NCBI GenBank assembly: GCA_020638195.1
Contig: JACKJC010000003.1
Span: forward strand, 310,001 to 374,000
DNA from: Methylobacteriaceae bacterium
GTDB taxonomy: Bacteria; Pseudomonadota; Alphaproteobacteria; Rhizobiales; Beijerinckiaceae
Direction of reading: 5' to 3'
DNA: 64,000 nucleotides
In this document: positions 50,005 to 58,604 of the stretch, piece by piece
Layout: every line of letters starts with the position of its first letter
Position numbering within the stretch: position 1 is the stretch's first letter
The notes under the pieces: generated by a model
Seen by the model: the letters and a program-made list of their open reading frames with translations, nothing else
Told to the model about the DNA's origin: nothing
Database searches by the model: none
Program-made: the position numbers and the translations under genes

Positions 50005-50910
50005 TCACGTCCACATCAGGATCACGACGCCCGCAATCATGATCGCCATGCCCGCGATCTCACGGGCGTTCGTCTTCTGCTGAAAAATCTTCTTCGTTAC
50101 GACCTGCGCGAAAATCATCTCGATCAGCGCGAGCGTGCGCACCCGCGCGGCCGTGTCGATGGCGAAGGCGAGGAACCAGAATTGTGAGGCGAGCGCGCCC
50201 ATGAAGCCCGCGAGCAGGGACGGGCGCCATGCGCGAAATATGCGGGCGAGCAGGGCGCGGTCGAACAGTGCGAGCCCGATCACGATGAGCCCGCTCTGGA
50301 TGGCGAGCGCGAGCGCGAGAATCGTCGAGGCGCCGAGCACGAAATTGGGCGCGCCGAGCGCCAGAATGCCGGCGCGATACCCTATGGCCGAGAAGGCGAA
50401 CATGGCAGCCGAGACGAGGCCGAAAACCGCCGCGCGCCAGCTCGTCGGCGCGGCTTCCGCCGAGCGCTTCGGCCAGGACATCAGCATGACGCCCAGCGTC
50501 GCGACCGCGATCGCCGCCGCCATGCCGCCTGTCACCCGGTCGCCGAGAAAGAGAAGGCCGAACAGCGCGACCTGCACCGGTTCGGTTTTTGTATAGGCGA
50601 TGGCGACGACGAAACTCTTTTCCCGCATCGCCGCCAACATCAGGCCCGTGGCGAGGATCTGGCTGACGCCGCCGAAACCCGTCCACAACAACGACGTGGG
50701 TCCGGGCGTCGGCGGGGCGACGCCGCTCGCGGCCGAAACCAGCGCCAGAAACAGAAGCGCGAAGGGCAAGCCGAACAGGAAGCGCACGAAAGTCGCCCCC
50801 GCCGTGCCGAGCGTGGCGATGAGGTCGCGCTGCATGGCGTTGCGCGCCGTCTGCGCGCCGGAGGCGGCGACGGTGAAGACGATCCAGAGCCAGGACGGGA
50901 CGGCTGTCAT
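50005..50910 (-). CDS. EamA/DMT family transporter
   Basis: The protein has 301 residues with ten membrane segments in two EamA repeats: the first from LWIVFTVAASGAQTARNAMQ, the second from WRAAVFGLVSAAMFAFSAIG. Repeated motifs include FLFGLPFALLFLALV and EPVQVALFGLLFLGDRVTGG, and the end is ARVRTLALIEMIFAQVVTKK. DMT proteins export amino acids or small metabolites; the substrate here is unknown. It lies between ispH and thrB, genes that are often adjacent in relatives, so it may be a later insertion (inference from order). Confidence 0.85.
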   Translation of the reverse strand: MTAVPSWLWIVFTVAASGAQTARNAMQRDLIATLGTAGATFVRFLFGLPFALLFLALVSAASGVAPPTPGPTSLLWTGFGGVSQILATGLMLAAMREKSFVVAIAYTKTEPVQVALFGLLFLGDRVTGGMAAAIAVATLGVMLMSWPKRSAEAAPTSWRAAVFGLVSAAMFAFSAIGYRAGILALGAPNFVLGASTILALALAIQSGLIVIGLALFDRALLARIFRAWRPSLLAGFMGALASQFWFLAFAIDTAARVRTLALIEMIFAQVVTKKIFQQKTNAREIAGMAIMIAGVVILMWT

Positions 50911-51014
50911 GTGGCAGGCGGTTTGACGGGGCGGATCGGCCTCGCTAACACGGGCCGGCAGCGCCTGCTAGGCGCGGCGCCGCAGCCCAGAAGCCCTCCC
51001 GAAGCATTCGCCCA

Positions 51015-51980
51015 ATGGCAGTCTACACCGATGTCTCGGGCGAGGATCTCGCCGCCTTCCTCGCCGATTACGATCTCGGCGCCATGCTCTCGCTCAAGGG
51101 CATCGCGGAAGGCGTGGAGAATTCCAACTATCTGCTGCACACCGAGAGCGGCTATTTCATCCTCACTCTCTATGAAAAGCGCGTCGCGGAAGCCGACCTG
51201 CCGTTCTTCATCGGCCTGATGCAGCATCTGGCGGCGCGAGGCTTGAATTGCCCGCTACCTGTCAAGAACAGGCTGGGCGACGCGCTCGGCCGGCTCGCGG
51301 GCCGGCCCGCGGCCATTGTCACCTATCTCGATGGCATGTGGCCGCGCCGTCAGAACGCGAAGCAATGCGCGGCGGTAGGCGAAGCCGACGCCCTGCTGCA
51401 CATCGACGGCGAGGGCTTCGCGCTGAAACGCCCGAACGCCTTGTCGATCGAAGCCTGGCGGCCGCTCTACGAAAGCGCGGCGTCGCGCGCCGACAGCGTG
51501 CAGCCGGGGCTTGCCGCCTTCATTGAAAAGGAACTCGGCTGGCTCGAGGCCAACTGGCCGCGCGGCCTGCCGGAAGGCGTGATCCACGCCGATCTCTTTC
51601 CCGACAATGTCTTCTTTCTCGGCGAGAAGCTTTCGGGCCTGATCGACTTCTATTTCGCCTGCAACGACGCCTTCGCCTACGATCTCGCGATCTGCGTCAA
51701 CGCTTGGTGCTTCGAGCCGGACGCCTCCTTCAACATCACGAAGGGCAGGGCGATGATCGAGAATTATCGTCGCCGCCGGCCCCTGAAAGCCGAAGAGATC
51801 GACGCCTTTCCGGCGCTCGCGCGCGGCGCGGCCATGCGCTTCCTTCTGACGCGCCTCGTCGACTGGCTGAACGTGCCGCCCGGCGCTCTCGTTAAACCGA
51901 AGGACCCGCTCGAATATTTCCGCAAGCTGCGTTTTCACGCGCAGGCCTCATCGATCCGCGATTACGGCGCCGACGCGTGA
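51015..51980 (+). CDS. thrB: homoserine kinase (aminoglycoside-phosphotransferase type)
   Basis: This is the alphaproteobacterial homoserine kinase with an APH fold, 321 residues. The start AVYTDVSGEDLAAFLADYDL is typical. LKGIAEGVENSNYLLHTESG (nucleotide region), VIHADLFPDNVFFLGEKLSG (catalytic loop) and IDFYFACNDAFAYDLAICVN (metal site) are all present. It makes the phosphohomoserine used by ThrC encoded at 39.2 kb. Its stop overlaps the rnhA GTG. Confidence 0.94.
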   Translation: MAVYTDVSGEDLAAFLADYDLGAMLSLKGIAEGVENSNYLLHTESGYFILTLYEKRVAEADLPFFIGLMQHLAARGLNCPLPVKNRLGDALGRLAGRPAAIVTYLDGMWPRRQNAKQCAAVGEADALLHIDGEGFALKRPNALSIEAWRPLYESAASRADSVQPGLAAFIEKELGWLEANWPRGLPEGVIHADLFPDNVFFLGEKLSGLIDFYFACNDAFAYDLAICVNAWCFEPDASFNITKGRAMIENYRRRRPLKAEEIDAFPALARGAAMRFLLTRLVDWLNVPPGALVKPKDPLEYFRKLRFHAQASSIRDYGADA

Positions 51981-52624
51981 GCAAGGATATGCAGCCCAGG
52001 CGCGTCGAAATCTGGACCGACGGCGCCTGTTCCGGCAATCCGGGCCCCGGCGGCTGGGGCGCCATACTCACCTTCAACGGCGTCGAGAAGGAACTGTCGG
52101 GCGGTGAAGGGCTCACGACCAACAATCGCATGGAGCTCACCGCCGCCATCATGGCGCTGGAAGCGCTCACGCGCCCTTGCGCCGTTAATCTGCACACCGA
52201 TTCCATCTACGTGCGCGATGGCGTCACCGGCTGGATCCACAACTGGAAGAAGCGCGGCTGGAAGACCGCCGACAAGAAGCCGGTGAAGAATGTCGAACTC
52301 TGGCAGCGCCTCGACGAAGCCGCGCAGCGGCACGACATCACCTGGAAATGGGTGAAGGGGCACGCCGGTGACGAGATGAACGAACGCGCCGATCTCTTGG
52401 CGCGCTCGGGGATGGCGCCGTTCAAGGAAATAGTTGGCCCTGCGCCGTCATTGCGGAAGCCGGTGAAACCGCTTCGCGAGCCACCGGAGCGACGAAGCAA
52501 TCCAGCCAGGTCGTGGTGCCTGGATTGCTTCAGGCCGCTTCGCAATGACGACCGTGCGCGCGGTCAGCCTACTTCAAAAGCCCGGCCTCCCGCCCCAGCT
52601 TTTCCGCCGCAGCACGCGGCGTGA
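51977..52624 (+). CDS. rnhA: ribonuclease HI with a repeat-encoded C-terminal extension
   Basis: RNase HI cuts the RNA of RNA-DNA hybrids. The catalytic residues are in EIWTDGACSGNPGPGGWGAI (Asp), TTNNRMELTAAIMALEAL (Glu), LHTDSIYVRDGV (Asp) and WVKGHAGDEMNERADLLARS (His, Asp). The enzyme domain ends near residue 150. The frame then runs about 65 residues through a palindromic repeat (52446-52550), giving an unnatural tail (EPPERRSNPARSWCLDCFR), and finally overlaps the convergent ABC gene. The usual stop was probably lost to the repeat. The start is GTG 51977; ATG 51989 is an alternative. Confidence 0.93.
   Translation: MSKDMQPRRVEIWTDGACSGNPGPGGWGAILTFNGVEKELSGGEGLTTNNRMELTAAIMALEALTRPCAVNLHTDSIYVRDGVTGWIHNWKKRGWKTADKKPVKNVELWQRLDEAAQRHDITWKWVKGHAGDEMNERADLLARSGMAPFKEIVGPAPSLRKPVKPLREPPERRSNPARSWCLDCFRPLRNDDRARGQPTSKARPPAPAFPPQHAA
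52446..52550. repeat. palindromic intergenic repeat (type A, copy 2)
   Basis: The outer arms CGTCATTGCG and CGCAATGACG are perfect complements. The inner arms include AAGCAATCCAG and CTGGATTGCTT. It is related to the elements at 5060 and 58750. It lies inside the annotated rnhA frame and supplies the extension of that protein, and it separates rnhA from the convergent ABC permease gene. Confidence 0.8.
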
Positions 52625-54122
52625 GCTTCTCCTGATCCCGATCGACCTCAAGATTGGCCCGCCGCATACGCGCGAGATCGATCGCGCCGACGAACGGCTG
52701 CAGCGCAGCGCGCAGCTTCGCGTCATCGGCGCGCTTTTGCGCAATCAGGACGATCGCATCGTAATGCGGAAAGGCGTTCTTCGGGTCGTCGAGGGTCACC
52801 AGATTTTGCGCGAGAATGCGACCGTCGCTCGAAAAGGCCGTGATGACGTCGGCCTGCCCGTCGTCGAGCGCGCGATACATGAAGGTCGGATTGTAGGACT
52901 TGATCGCGCGAAAGCGCAGCTCGTAGGCCTCGCGCAAACTCTTCCATTCCGGCCTCGACTGGAATTCGAGATCGGTCCCGAACGTCAGTTGCGGTGCGAC
53001 ACGTGCGAGATCGACGAGTGTCGTGACGCCCAATTGCCGCGCGCGTTCGCGCTTCATCGCCAGCGCGTAATTGTTTTCGAAGCCGACGGCGCCGAGCATG
53101 ACGACGCCCGAAGTCCTCTTCAGCCAGTCGCGCAACTCCGCCAGCATCTTTTCACGCGGTGGATTGTCGGTGCGATGCATCAAACTCGTCCACAGCGTGC
53201 CAGAATAGTCGACATAGACGTCGATATCGTTGGCCGCGAGCGCGCGAAAAACGACCGCGGAGCCGAGCCCCTCGCGCTTCTCGGAGGAAAGCCCGGCGGC
53301 TTGCAGCCGCAGCGCCATGAGATCCGCCAGGATGTATTGTTCGGAGAAATTCTTCGCGCCGATCACATAGGCGCCGCGCGTGGCGTGCGCCGCCGGCGCG
53401 AGGGCGGCCAGCGCCGCCAGAACGAATCCGCCTGCGCCGACGAAAATCCGTTTCCAGTCGCGGCGCGCGGCGCCGGTTTCCACCAGCGCCAGCAATTGAT
53501 CGGCGACCAGCGCGACGGCGACGGAGGCCGCGCAGCCAAACAGCACGAACACCCAGTTCTCGGTTTGCAGGCCCGAAAAGATGTAATTGCCGAGCGAGAC
53601 CTGTCCGACTGGCGTCGCCAAAGTCGCCGCGCCGATCGTCCAGACCATGGCGGTACGAAAACCGCCGACGATGGAAGGCGCCGCTAACGGCAGTTCCACG
53701 CGCCACAGTCGCTGCGATGATGTCATGCCGACGGCGTCGGCCGCTTCCGTGATCGCGGGTTCGATGCCCGCTATCGAGGAAATCGTCGCGCGCACGATCG
53801 GCAGCATGGCGTAGAGCGCGAGCGCCAGCAACGCCGGCAGGAAGCCGAGCGAGGGCACGCTCGCGCCGAGTAAATTTTGTGTGGCGCCCGACAGGGCAAG
53901 AAGCAGCGGATAGAACAGCGCGAGCAGCGCGAGAGCCGGTATGGTCTGTACGAGGCTGGTCGCAGCCAGCAACGGCCAGCGCAAGCGTGGCCGCCGCGCC
54001 GCCCAAATGGCGAGCGGCAGGCTGACGCCGGCGCCGAGCGCCATCGAGCTGAGGCTGAGCAGGACATGCTGCGACAGATAATTCGGCAGCGTCGCAAAGG
54101 CTGCCGCGAGCTGCGCATTCAT
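52569..54122 (-). CDS. osmoprotectant-type ABC transporter: permease fused to substrate-binding domain
   Basis: The protein has 517 residues. Residues 1-215 form a permease with about five membrane helices and the EAA-like loop EAADAVGMTSSQRLWRVELP. The start ATLPNYLSQHVLLSLSSMAL matches OpuCB/ProW-type permeases. After another helix (FVLAALAALAPAAHA) comes a periplasmic binding domain (VIGAKNFSEQYILADLMALR, GLGSAVVFRALAANDIDVYV, TDLEFQSRPEW) of the OpuAC/ProX type, which binds glycine betaine, choline or related compounds. Permease-binding protein fusions are known in this family. It is coupled to the ATPase gene by a four-base overlap. Confidence 0.9.
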   Translation of the reverse strand: MNAQLAAAFATLPNYLSQHVLLSLSSMALGAGVSLPLAIWAARRPRLRWPLLAATSLVQTIPALALLALFYPLLLALSGATQNLLGASVPSLGFLPALLALALYAMLPIVRATISSIAGIEPAITEAADAVGMTSSQRLWRVELPLAAPSIVGGFRTAMVWTIGAATLATPVGQVSLGNYIFSGLQTENWVFVLFGCAASVAVALVADQLLALVETGAARRDWKRIFVGAGGFVLAALAALAPAAHATRGAYVIGAKNFSEQYILADLMALRLQAAGLSSEKREGLGSAVVFRALAANDIDVYVDYSGTLWTSLMHRTDNPPREKMLAELRDWLKRTSGVVMLGAVGFENNYALAMKRERARQLGVTTLVDLARVAPQLTFGTDLEFQSRPEWKSLREAYELRFRAIKSYNPTFMYRALDDGQADVITAFSSDGRILAQNLVTLDDPKNAFPHYDAIVLIAQKRADDAKLRAALQPFVGAIDLARMRRANLEVDRDQEKLTPRAAAEKLGREAGLLK

Positions 54123-54874
54123 CGCGCGAGATCCGCGATCGCGGCGGCCTGCCGGCGCGGCGTATCGAACAGGCCGGTCGCTTCGGGATGCGCACCCGAC
54201 AGCATCGCGCGCGGCGTATCGTCGGCGACGACTGCGCCGTCGCGCAGCACGACGATGCGGTCGGCCAGGAGCGCCGCCTCCTGCGTATCGTGCGTCACCA
54301 TGACGGTGGTCAGCCCCATGCGCTCATGCAGCGCGCGATAAGCCTGTCCCAGCGCGTCTCGCGTCACCGGATCGAGCGCGCCGAACGGTTCGTCCATGAT
54401 GACGATGCGCGGTTCGGCGGCCAGTGCGCGCGCAACGGCAACGCGCTGGCGTTCCCCACCGGAGAGCGCAGCCGGCGCGCGATCGAGATAGTCGCGCGGC
54501 AGCGCGATCAGGTCGAAGACTGCGTCGACGCGTGCAACAATTTGCTCGCGCGGCCAGCCCAGAAGCGATGGAGTGATCGCGATGTTCTCGCGCACGCTCA
54601 TGTGAGGAAACAGGCCGACGCCCTGGAAGACGTAGCCGATGCGCCGACGCAATTCATGTGTGGGAAATTCCGCGGCGTCGCGATCCTCGATGCGGATGAC
54701 GCCGCTGGTCGGTGCGATCAGTCGGTTGATGGTCTTGAGCAGAGATGTCTTGCCGGAGCCAGAAGGCCCCACCAGCGCAACGAATTCGCCGGCGGGAATG
54801 GCGAGCGAGACATCGCGCACCGCAGGCCGCGGCGCGCCGTCATAGGCGACGCTGACGCCAAGAAGTTCGATCAA
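54119..54874 (-). CDS. osmoprotectant-type ABC transporter ATP-binding protein
   Basis: The ATPase has 251 residues with Walker A VALVGPSGSGKTSLLKTINR, signature ALSGGERQRVAVARALAAEP, Walker B IVIMDEPFGALDPV and switch VMVTHDTQEAALLADRIVV. The sequence resembles OpuCA/ProV-type ATPases but lacks the C-terminal CBS pair found in some, ending soon after the domain. I placed the start at TTG 54874, nine bases after GGGAGGG; longer TTG/GTG frames overlap the leader. It forms an operon with the permease fusion. Confidence 0.9.
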   Translation of the reverse strand: MIELLGVSVAYDGAPRPAVRDVSLAIPAGEFVALVGPSGSGKTSLLKTINRLIAPTSGVIRIEDRDAAEFPTHELRRRIGYVFQGVGLFPHMSVRENIAITPSLLGWPREQIVARVDAVFDLIALPRDYLDRAPAALSGGERQRVAVARALAAEPRIVIMDEPFGALDPVTRDALGQAYRALHERMGLTTVMVTHDTQEAALLADRIVVLRDGAVVADDTPRAMLSGAHPEATGLFDTPRRQAAAIADLAR

Positions 54875-54947
54875 GGGGCAAAGCCCTCCCGCGCGCAACC
54901 GTCATTCAGTCTAGACCGATCGCGGCGGGCAGGGCCAATAGCAGCTC

Positions 54948-55427
54948 TCAGAGCTGCTCCAACATTGTCTTGGCGCCGGACTTTTCCGCGCCCGGGCCTT
55001 CCTCGATATTGAGCGAGCGCACGACGCCGTCGTCGACGATCATCGAGAAGCGCTTGTTGCGCATGCCCATGCCGCGCTCCGAGAGATCGAGGTCGAGGCC
55101 CGTGGCTTTCGCGAAGGCGGCGCTGCCGTCCGCCAGGAAGGTGATCTTGTCGCCCGCGCCCGTGTCCTTGGCCCAAGCGCTCATCACGAACACGTCGTTG
55201 GTCGCGATGACCGCGATATCGTCGACGCCCTTGGCCTTGATCGCCTTCTCGTTCTCGATGAAACCGGGCAGGTGGTTCTTGTGGCAGGTGGGCGTGAAGG
55301 CGCCGGGCACGCCGAACAGCACGACCTTCTTGCCCTTGAACAGGTCGTCCGTCGATTTCGCGGCCGGGCCGTCTGCCGTCATGACCGTGAACGTAGCCTT
55401 CGGCAGGCGCTCGCCAACCTTGATCAT
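54948..55427 (-). CDS. peroxiredoxin (Prx5/AhpE-like)
   Basis: The protein has 159 residues. The peroxidatic cysteine is in VPGAFTPTCHKNHLPGFIEN (residue about 49), with the PxxxTxxC motif. The domain continues VDDIAVIATNDVFVMSAWAK and the usual C-terminal GPGAEKSGAKTMLEQL. The form matches type 5 atypical 2-Cys or 1-Cys peroxiredoxins that reduce hydroperoxides with glutaredoxin or thioredoxin. AGGAG precedes the ATG. In relatives it usually follows rnhA; the ABC genes separate them here. Confidence 0.93.
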   Translation of the reverse strand: MIKVGERLPKATFTVMTADGPAAKSTDDLFKGKKVVLFGVPGAFTPTCHKNHLPGFIENEKAIKAKGVDDIAVIATNDVFVMSAWAKDTGAGDKITFLADGSAAFAKATGLDLDLSERGMGMRNKRFSMIVDDGVVRSLNIEEGPGAEKSGAKTMLEQL

Positions 55428-55477
55428 ATTTCCACTCCTGATTGGATTCTCGTGCGGCGAAAGCCGCTGCGACCAAG

Positions 55478-56272
55478 TTAGGGCGAAGCCCGCCCGCCGT
55501 CGAGCCTGACGTAAAATTCGATCGCGCCTGCCGCCGTCGGCATGGTCAGCCGCACAGGCGTCTTGGGTGCGGGCGCGCCCTTCGGCGCCTCGACCAGCGC
55601 CAGCCGGAACGCGCCGTTCGGCTCGCGCTTCGTTTCCGCGAAATAGCCCTCGGGCGCCTCTGCGAACAGGTCGGTCGCGCCGCCCGCTTTCGGGGTCACG
55701 ATCCAGGTCGGCTTGTCCGCGCCGGGGACCGGCGCGAGGCTGGCTGCCGCGCCCACGTCCATCGGCTTCGGCACGGCCGCGCGCGCCGCCGCAACGACAG
55801 CTGGCTTGGCGCCGGCCCCGCCCGCAGGCTGCAACTCGAGCCGCGCCTCGGCGTGCATGGGAATGCAGATTTTCTCGCAGGCCGCGTAATCCATCTTGAG
55901 GGCGGCGGTCACCGGCTTGCTGGGGTCCTTCGGCATGATCGTGACGGCGAAAGCCACGCGATCATGCCAGCCGAACACGTCCATGCCCGCTTCCACGATC
56001 CGTGTCGGCGCGGGCATGGCCACGTCGGCGCTTGCCAGATTGCTGGAGCCCGAGAAGTCGAACACCGGCGGCGAGCCGGCTTCGCCCGGATTGCGCCAGT
56101 ATGTGGTGGTGTCAGGCGCAAGATCGATCACGATCGCCGCCGCGTACGCGCCCTCGCCAAATCCGCCGCCGGAGACGAAAGAGACGCGCGCCTTGTCGCC
56201 GCCAGGCGCGGCGGAAGCGCCGAAGGGCAAGGTGAGCGGAAGAAGGATCGCCAGGGTACGGAAGATACGCAT
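55478..56272 (-). CDS. secreted protein related to the DsbD N-terminal (thiol reductase) domain
   Basis: The protein has 264 residues with a signal peptide (TLAILLPLTLPFGASAA). The family hallmarks are TTTYWRNPGEAGSPPVFDFS (loop before the active cysteines) and MDYAACEKICIPMHAEARLE, which contains a C-x3-C pair like the catalytic cysteines of DsbD-alpha. It has no membrane domain, so it is not a full DsbD but a stand-alone periplasmic domain found in alphaproteobacteria. It may relay electrons in disulfide or cytochrome biogenesis (inference). Confidence 0.82.
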   Translation of the reverse strand: MRIFRTLAILLPLTLPFGASAAPGGDKARVSFVSGGGFGEGAYAAAIVIDLAPDTTTYWRNPGEAGSPPVFDFSGSSNLASADVAMPAPTRIVEAGMDVFGWHDRVAFAVTIMPKDPSKPVTAALKMDYAACEKICIPMHAEARLELQPAGGAGAKPAVVAAARAAVPKPMDVGAAASLAPVPGADKPTWIVTPKAGGATDLFAEAPEGYFAETKREPNGAFRLALVEAPKGAPAPKTPVRLTMPTAAGAIEFYVRLDGGRASP

Positions 56273-56372
56273 GGCAGCGACATAATAGGCAGCAGGCTCG
56301 CGCGCCAGTGAACTTGTCGTGAGCGCTGCCCCTCTCCTTGGCGCCGCAGGGTGCGACGACTACCTTTGCTCT

Positions 56373-56987
56373 ATGGACGATGCAAACGACAACCTGAAAT
56401 CCGACGAAGCACCCTATCTGGACGGCCAGCTTCTCGTCGCCATGCCCTCGATGCCGGACGAGCGTTTCGCGCGCACCGTCATCTACATGTGCGCCCATTC
56501 GGAAGAAGGGGCGATGGGCATCGTGATCAACAAGAAGTCGAAATCCGTTACATTTCCGGAGCTTCTGGTGCAACTGAAGGTCATCGACCAGAAGGCGGCG
56601 ATCCGGCTGCCGCCGGAGGTCGAGGGCGTGCAGGTGCTGCGCGGCGGGCCCATGGAATCCGGCCGCGGTTTCGTGCTCCACAGCGCGGATTTCCAGTCCG
56701 GCGATTCGACGGTCGAGATCGACAAGGGCGTGTGCCTGACCGCGACGCTCGACATTTTGCGCGCCATCGCCGACGGCGTCGGCCCGCATCATGCGGCGCT
56801 CGCGCTCGGCTATGCGAGTTGGGGACCGGGGCAGCTCGAGAACGAGCTGCTGCACAACGGCTGGCTGACCGGACCCGCCGATCCCGCGCTCATTTTCGAT
56901 TCAGCGCACGAGAACAAATACGACCGCGCGCTGCGCGCCATGGGCGTTGACCTGGGGTTCCTATCGGGCGAGGCCGGGCACGCGTAA
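56373..56987 (+). CDS. YqgE/AlgH family protein
   Basis: The protein has 204 residues. The signature YLDGQLLVAMPSMPDERFAR, then TVIYMCAHSEEGAMGIVINK, and RGGPMESGRGFVLHSADF define the UPF0301/YqgE family, a conserved fold of unknown function near DNA-processing genes in E. coli and implicated in alginate regulation in Pseudomonas. The ATG at 56373 gives the usual short N-terminus; a GTG at 56319 would add 18 residues without family support. It is convergent with the alcohol dehydrogenase. Confidence 0.93.
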   Translation: MDDANDNLKSDEAPYLDGQLLVAMPSMPDERFARTVIYMCAHSEEGAMGIVINKKSKSVTFPELLVQLKVIDQKAAIRLPPEVEGVQVLRGGPMESGRGFVLHSADFQSGDSTVEIDKGVCLTATLDILRAIADGVGPHHAALALGYASWGPGQLENELLHNGWLTGPADPALIFDSAHENKYDRALRAMGVDLGFLSGEAGHA

Positions 56988-57010
56988 AACTGGACCGGGA
57001 AAAGTGGACC

Positions 57011-57086
57011 GCGAGCCTTCAGGCTCGCAGTCTCGAAGTCGGAGAGCGAGGCTTGTAGCTCCCTCTCCCCACAGGCGGGGAGAGGG
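57011..57086. repeat. palindromic repeats between YqgE and alcohol dehydrogenase genes
   Basis: GCGAGCCTTCAGGCTCGC (57011-57028) is identical to the outer palindrome of the gcv element at 27731. CCCTCTCCCC, loop ACAGGC, GGGGAGAGGG (57061-57086) is a ten-base-pair hairpin of a common alphaproteobacterial repeat. It separates convergent genes and may act as a terminator. Similar half-arms occur near 16021. Confidence 0.75.
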
Positions 57087-57094
57087 AATTAACA

Positions 57095-58156
57095 TCATGG
57101 CTTCAGCACGATCCGCCCGACGACCTTGCCCGCGCGAAGATCGTTGAGCGAGGCGTCGGCCTCGTCCAGCGGGCGCTCGATCAGTGGCACTCGCGGCACG
57201 CCGCCCTTGGCGACGATCGCCATCAGCTCCTTCAGTTCCTCGAGATTACCGACGTAGGACCCCTGCAGCGTCATCGCACGCTGCGGAATGGTCGGCGTCG
57301 GCACGGTGACTTCGCCGCCCATCAGGCCGACGACCACGACACGCCCGCCGCGCGCCATCACATCAAGGCCGAGTTGCACGGTCGCGCCCGCGCCGACGAG
57401 ATCGATCACGGCGGCCGCGCCCGCGCCATCCGGCGTCATCTTGCGGATCGTCGCGACCGCATCCGGCGCCTTGGGGTCGACAGCGGCCAGCGCGCCCGCC
57501 TTCATCGCCGCGTCCCGGCTTGCGGGATTCACGTCAACCACGATCGCGCCATGCGCACCCATTGCTTTCATCAGCGTCAGGCACATCAGGCCGAGGCCGC
57601 CGGCGCCGATCACCACGATCGGCTCCTTCTGATAGATCTTGGCGCCGATCTTCTTGAGCGCGCCGTAGGTGGTGAGGCCCGAGCAGGCGTAGGGCGCGGC
57701 GACCGACGTATCCATGTCGCCGATCGGCAGGCAGTAACGCTTGTGCGGCACCAGCACATGCGTGGCGTAGCCGCCGCCGCGGAAAATGCCGAGGAAGCGC
57801 GACTGCAGGCACAGGTTCTCGTCGCCGCGCGCGCAGACCGCGCATTTTCCGCAGCCGATCCAGGGAAAGACGACGACCTTTTCGCCCGCTTTCACCGGCC
57901 CCGCGTCCGGCCCGCCCGACACGATCTCGCCAGCGATCTCATGGCCCATGGTCAGCGGCAGTTTCACGCCGCGCTCGCCCATGTTGAGCTTCTTGCCGGA
58001 GCCGAGATCGTAGAAACCTTCGCAGATGTGAATATCGGAATGGCACACGCCGGCGGCGGTGATCTTCACCAGCACTTCCTCGCCCGTAGGCTCAGGCGTC
58101 GGCCGCTCGTTGAGCGCAAGCGGACCATCGAAAACGGTGACGTCGTAAGAACGCAT
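57095..58156 (-). CDS. zinc-dependent alcohol dehydrogenase
   Basis: The protein has 353 residues in the medium-chain ADH family. The catalytic zinc region is VCHSDIHICEG followed by MGHEIAGEIVSGGPDAGPV. The structural zinc has four cysteines in GCGKCAVCARGDENLC, and the NAD loop is VVIGAGGLGLMCLTLMKAMG. The N-terminal substrate loop (YDLGSGKKLNMGERGVKLPL) resembles NAD-dependent benzyl/aliphatic alcohol dehydrogenases (AdhA-like). GGAGGA precedes the ATG at 58156; the frame extends 21 codons upstream unsupported. The substrate is not known. Confidence 0.9.
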   Translation of the reverse strand: MRSYDVTVFDGPLALNERPTPEPTGEEVLVKITAAGVCHSDIHICEGFYDLGSGKKLNMGERGVKLPLTMGHEIAGEIVSGGPDAGPVKAGEKVVVFPWIGCGKCAVCARGDENLCLQSRFLGIFRGGGYATHVLVPHKRYCLPIGDMDTSVAAPYACSGLTTYGALKKIGAKIYQKEPIVVIGAGGLGLMCLTLMKAMGAHGAIVVDVNPASRDAAMKAGALAAVDPKAPDAVATIRKMTPDGAGAAAVIDLVGAGATVQLGLDVMARGGRVVVVGLMGGEVTVPTPTIPQRAMTLQGSYVGNLEELKELMAIVAKGGVPRVPLIERPLDEADASLNDLRAGKVVGRIVLKP

Positions 58157-58232
58157 TTGGAATCCTCCCGGCGCGGACATTAGCAGCTTGGGCTGAGGCT
58201 GCGAGAGGGGAGGGCGCATGGCAGATGCGAGT

Positions 58233-58303
58233 CGGGACCGCCCGCCTCCGGCCGGCAGTTTGCATCCATGATGAAGCCGACAGGAGGCCGGCGGTCCCGG
58301 CTG
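58233..58303. repeat. palindromic repeat (type C) between ADH and small monooxygenase-like gene
   Basis: The arms CGGGACCGCCCGCCTCC (58233-58249) and GGAGGCCGGCGGTCCCG (58283-58299) pair over 17 positions with one mismatch. Related GGACCGCCGGC and CGGCCGGAGGCCG pieces occur between the monooxygenase-like gene and smc (58690-58720, 58875-58900). This looks like a dispersed intergenic repeat that may also end transcription. Confidence 0.65.
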
Positions 58304-58307
58304 TAAG

Positions 58308-58604
58308 TCAGGCGATGTCGAGCGCGACGCCGCCGGATACGGCGTCCGTCACACCGCCTCCCGCCGCGACTTCATCCAGCGTCGCGCGAAACGAGTTGAG
58401 CGTCGCGATCATCGCCGGTCGCGCAGCGGCCAGAGCGTCCTGGCTCTCCCATTCGCCGATCAGGCAATAGGCCTGGTCGCCGGTCTTGATGATCGTTCCC
58501 TTCGCGAGCCCCGGCCATTTCGCCTTGCCGTCTCTATGTGCGTCGAGAAACGCGGCTTCCTGCCCGGGCTTCACCTTGAATTTGACGACGTTGAAAGCGC
58601 GCAT
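58308..58604 (-). CDS. antibiotic biosynthesis monooxygenase-like (ABM) small protein
   Basis: The 98-residue protein MRAFNVVKFKVKPGQEAAFL has the ferredoxin-like ABM shape. Its conserved parts are KWPGLAKGTIIKTGDQAYCL and IGEWESQDALAAARPAMIAT. These proteins are dimeric alpha/beta barrels, sometimes monooxygenases, often of unknown role. GGGAGG lies before the ATG at 58604; the frame extends eight codons upstream unsupported. It is transcribed towards the ADH gene, with a palindromic repeat between them. Confidence 0.7.
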   Translation of the reverse strand: MRAFNVVKFKVKPGQEAAFLDAHRDGKAKWPGLAKGTIIKTGDQAYCLIGEWESQDALAAARPAMIATLNSFRATLDEVAAGGGVTDAVSGGVALDIA

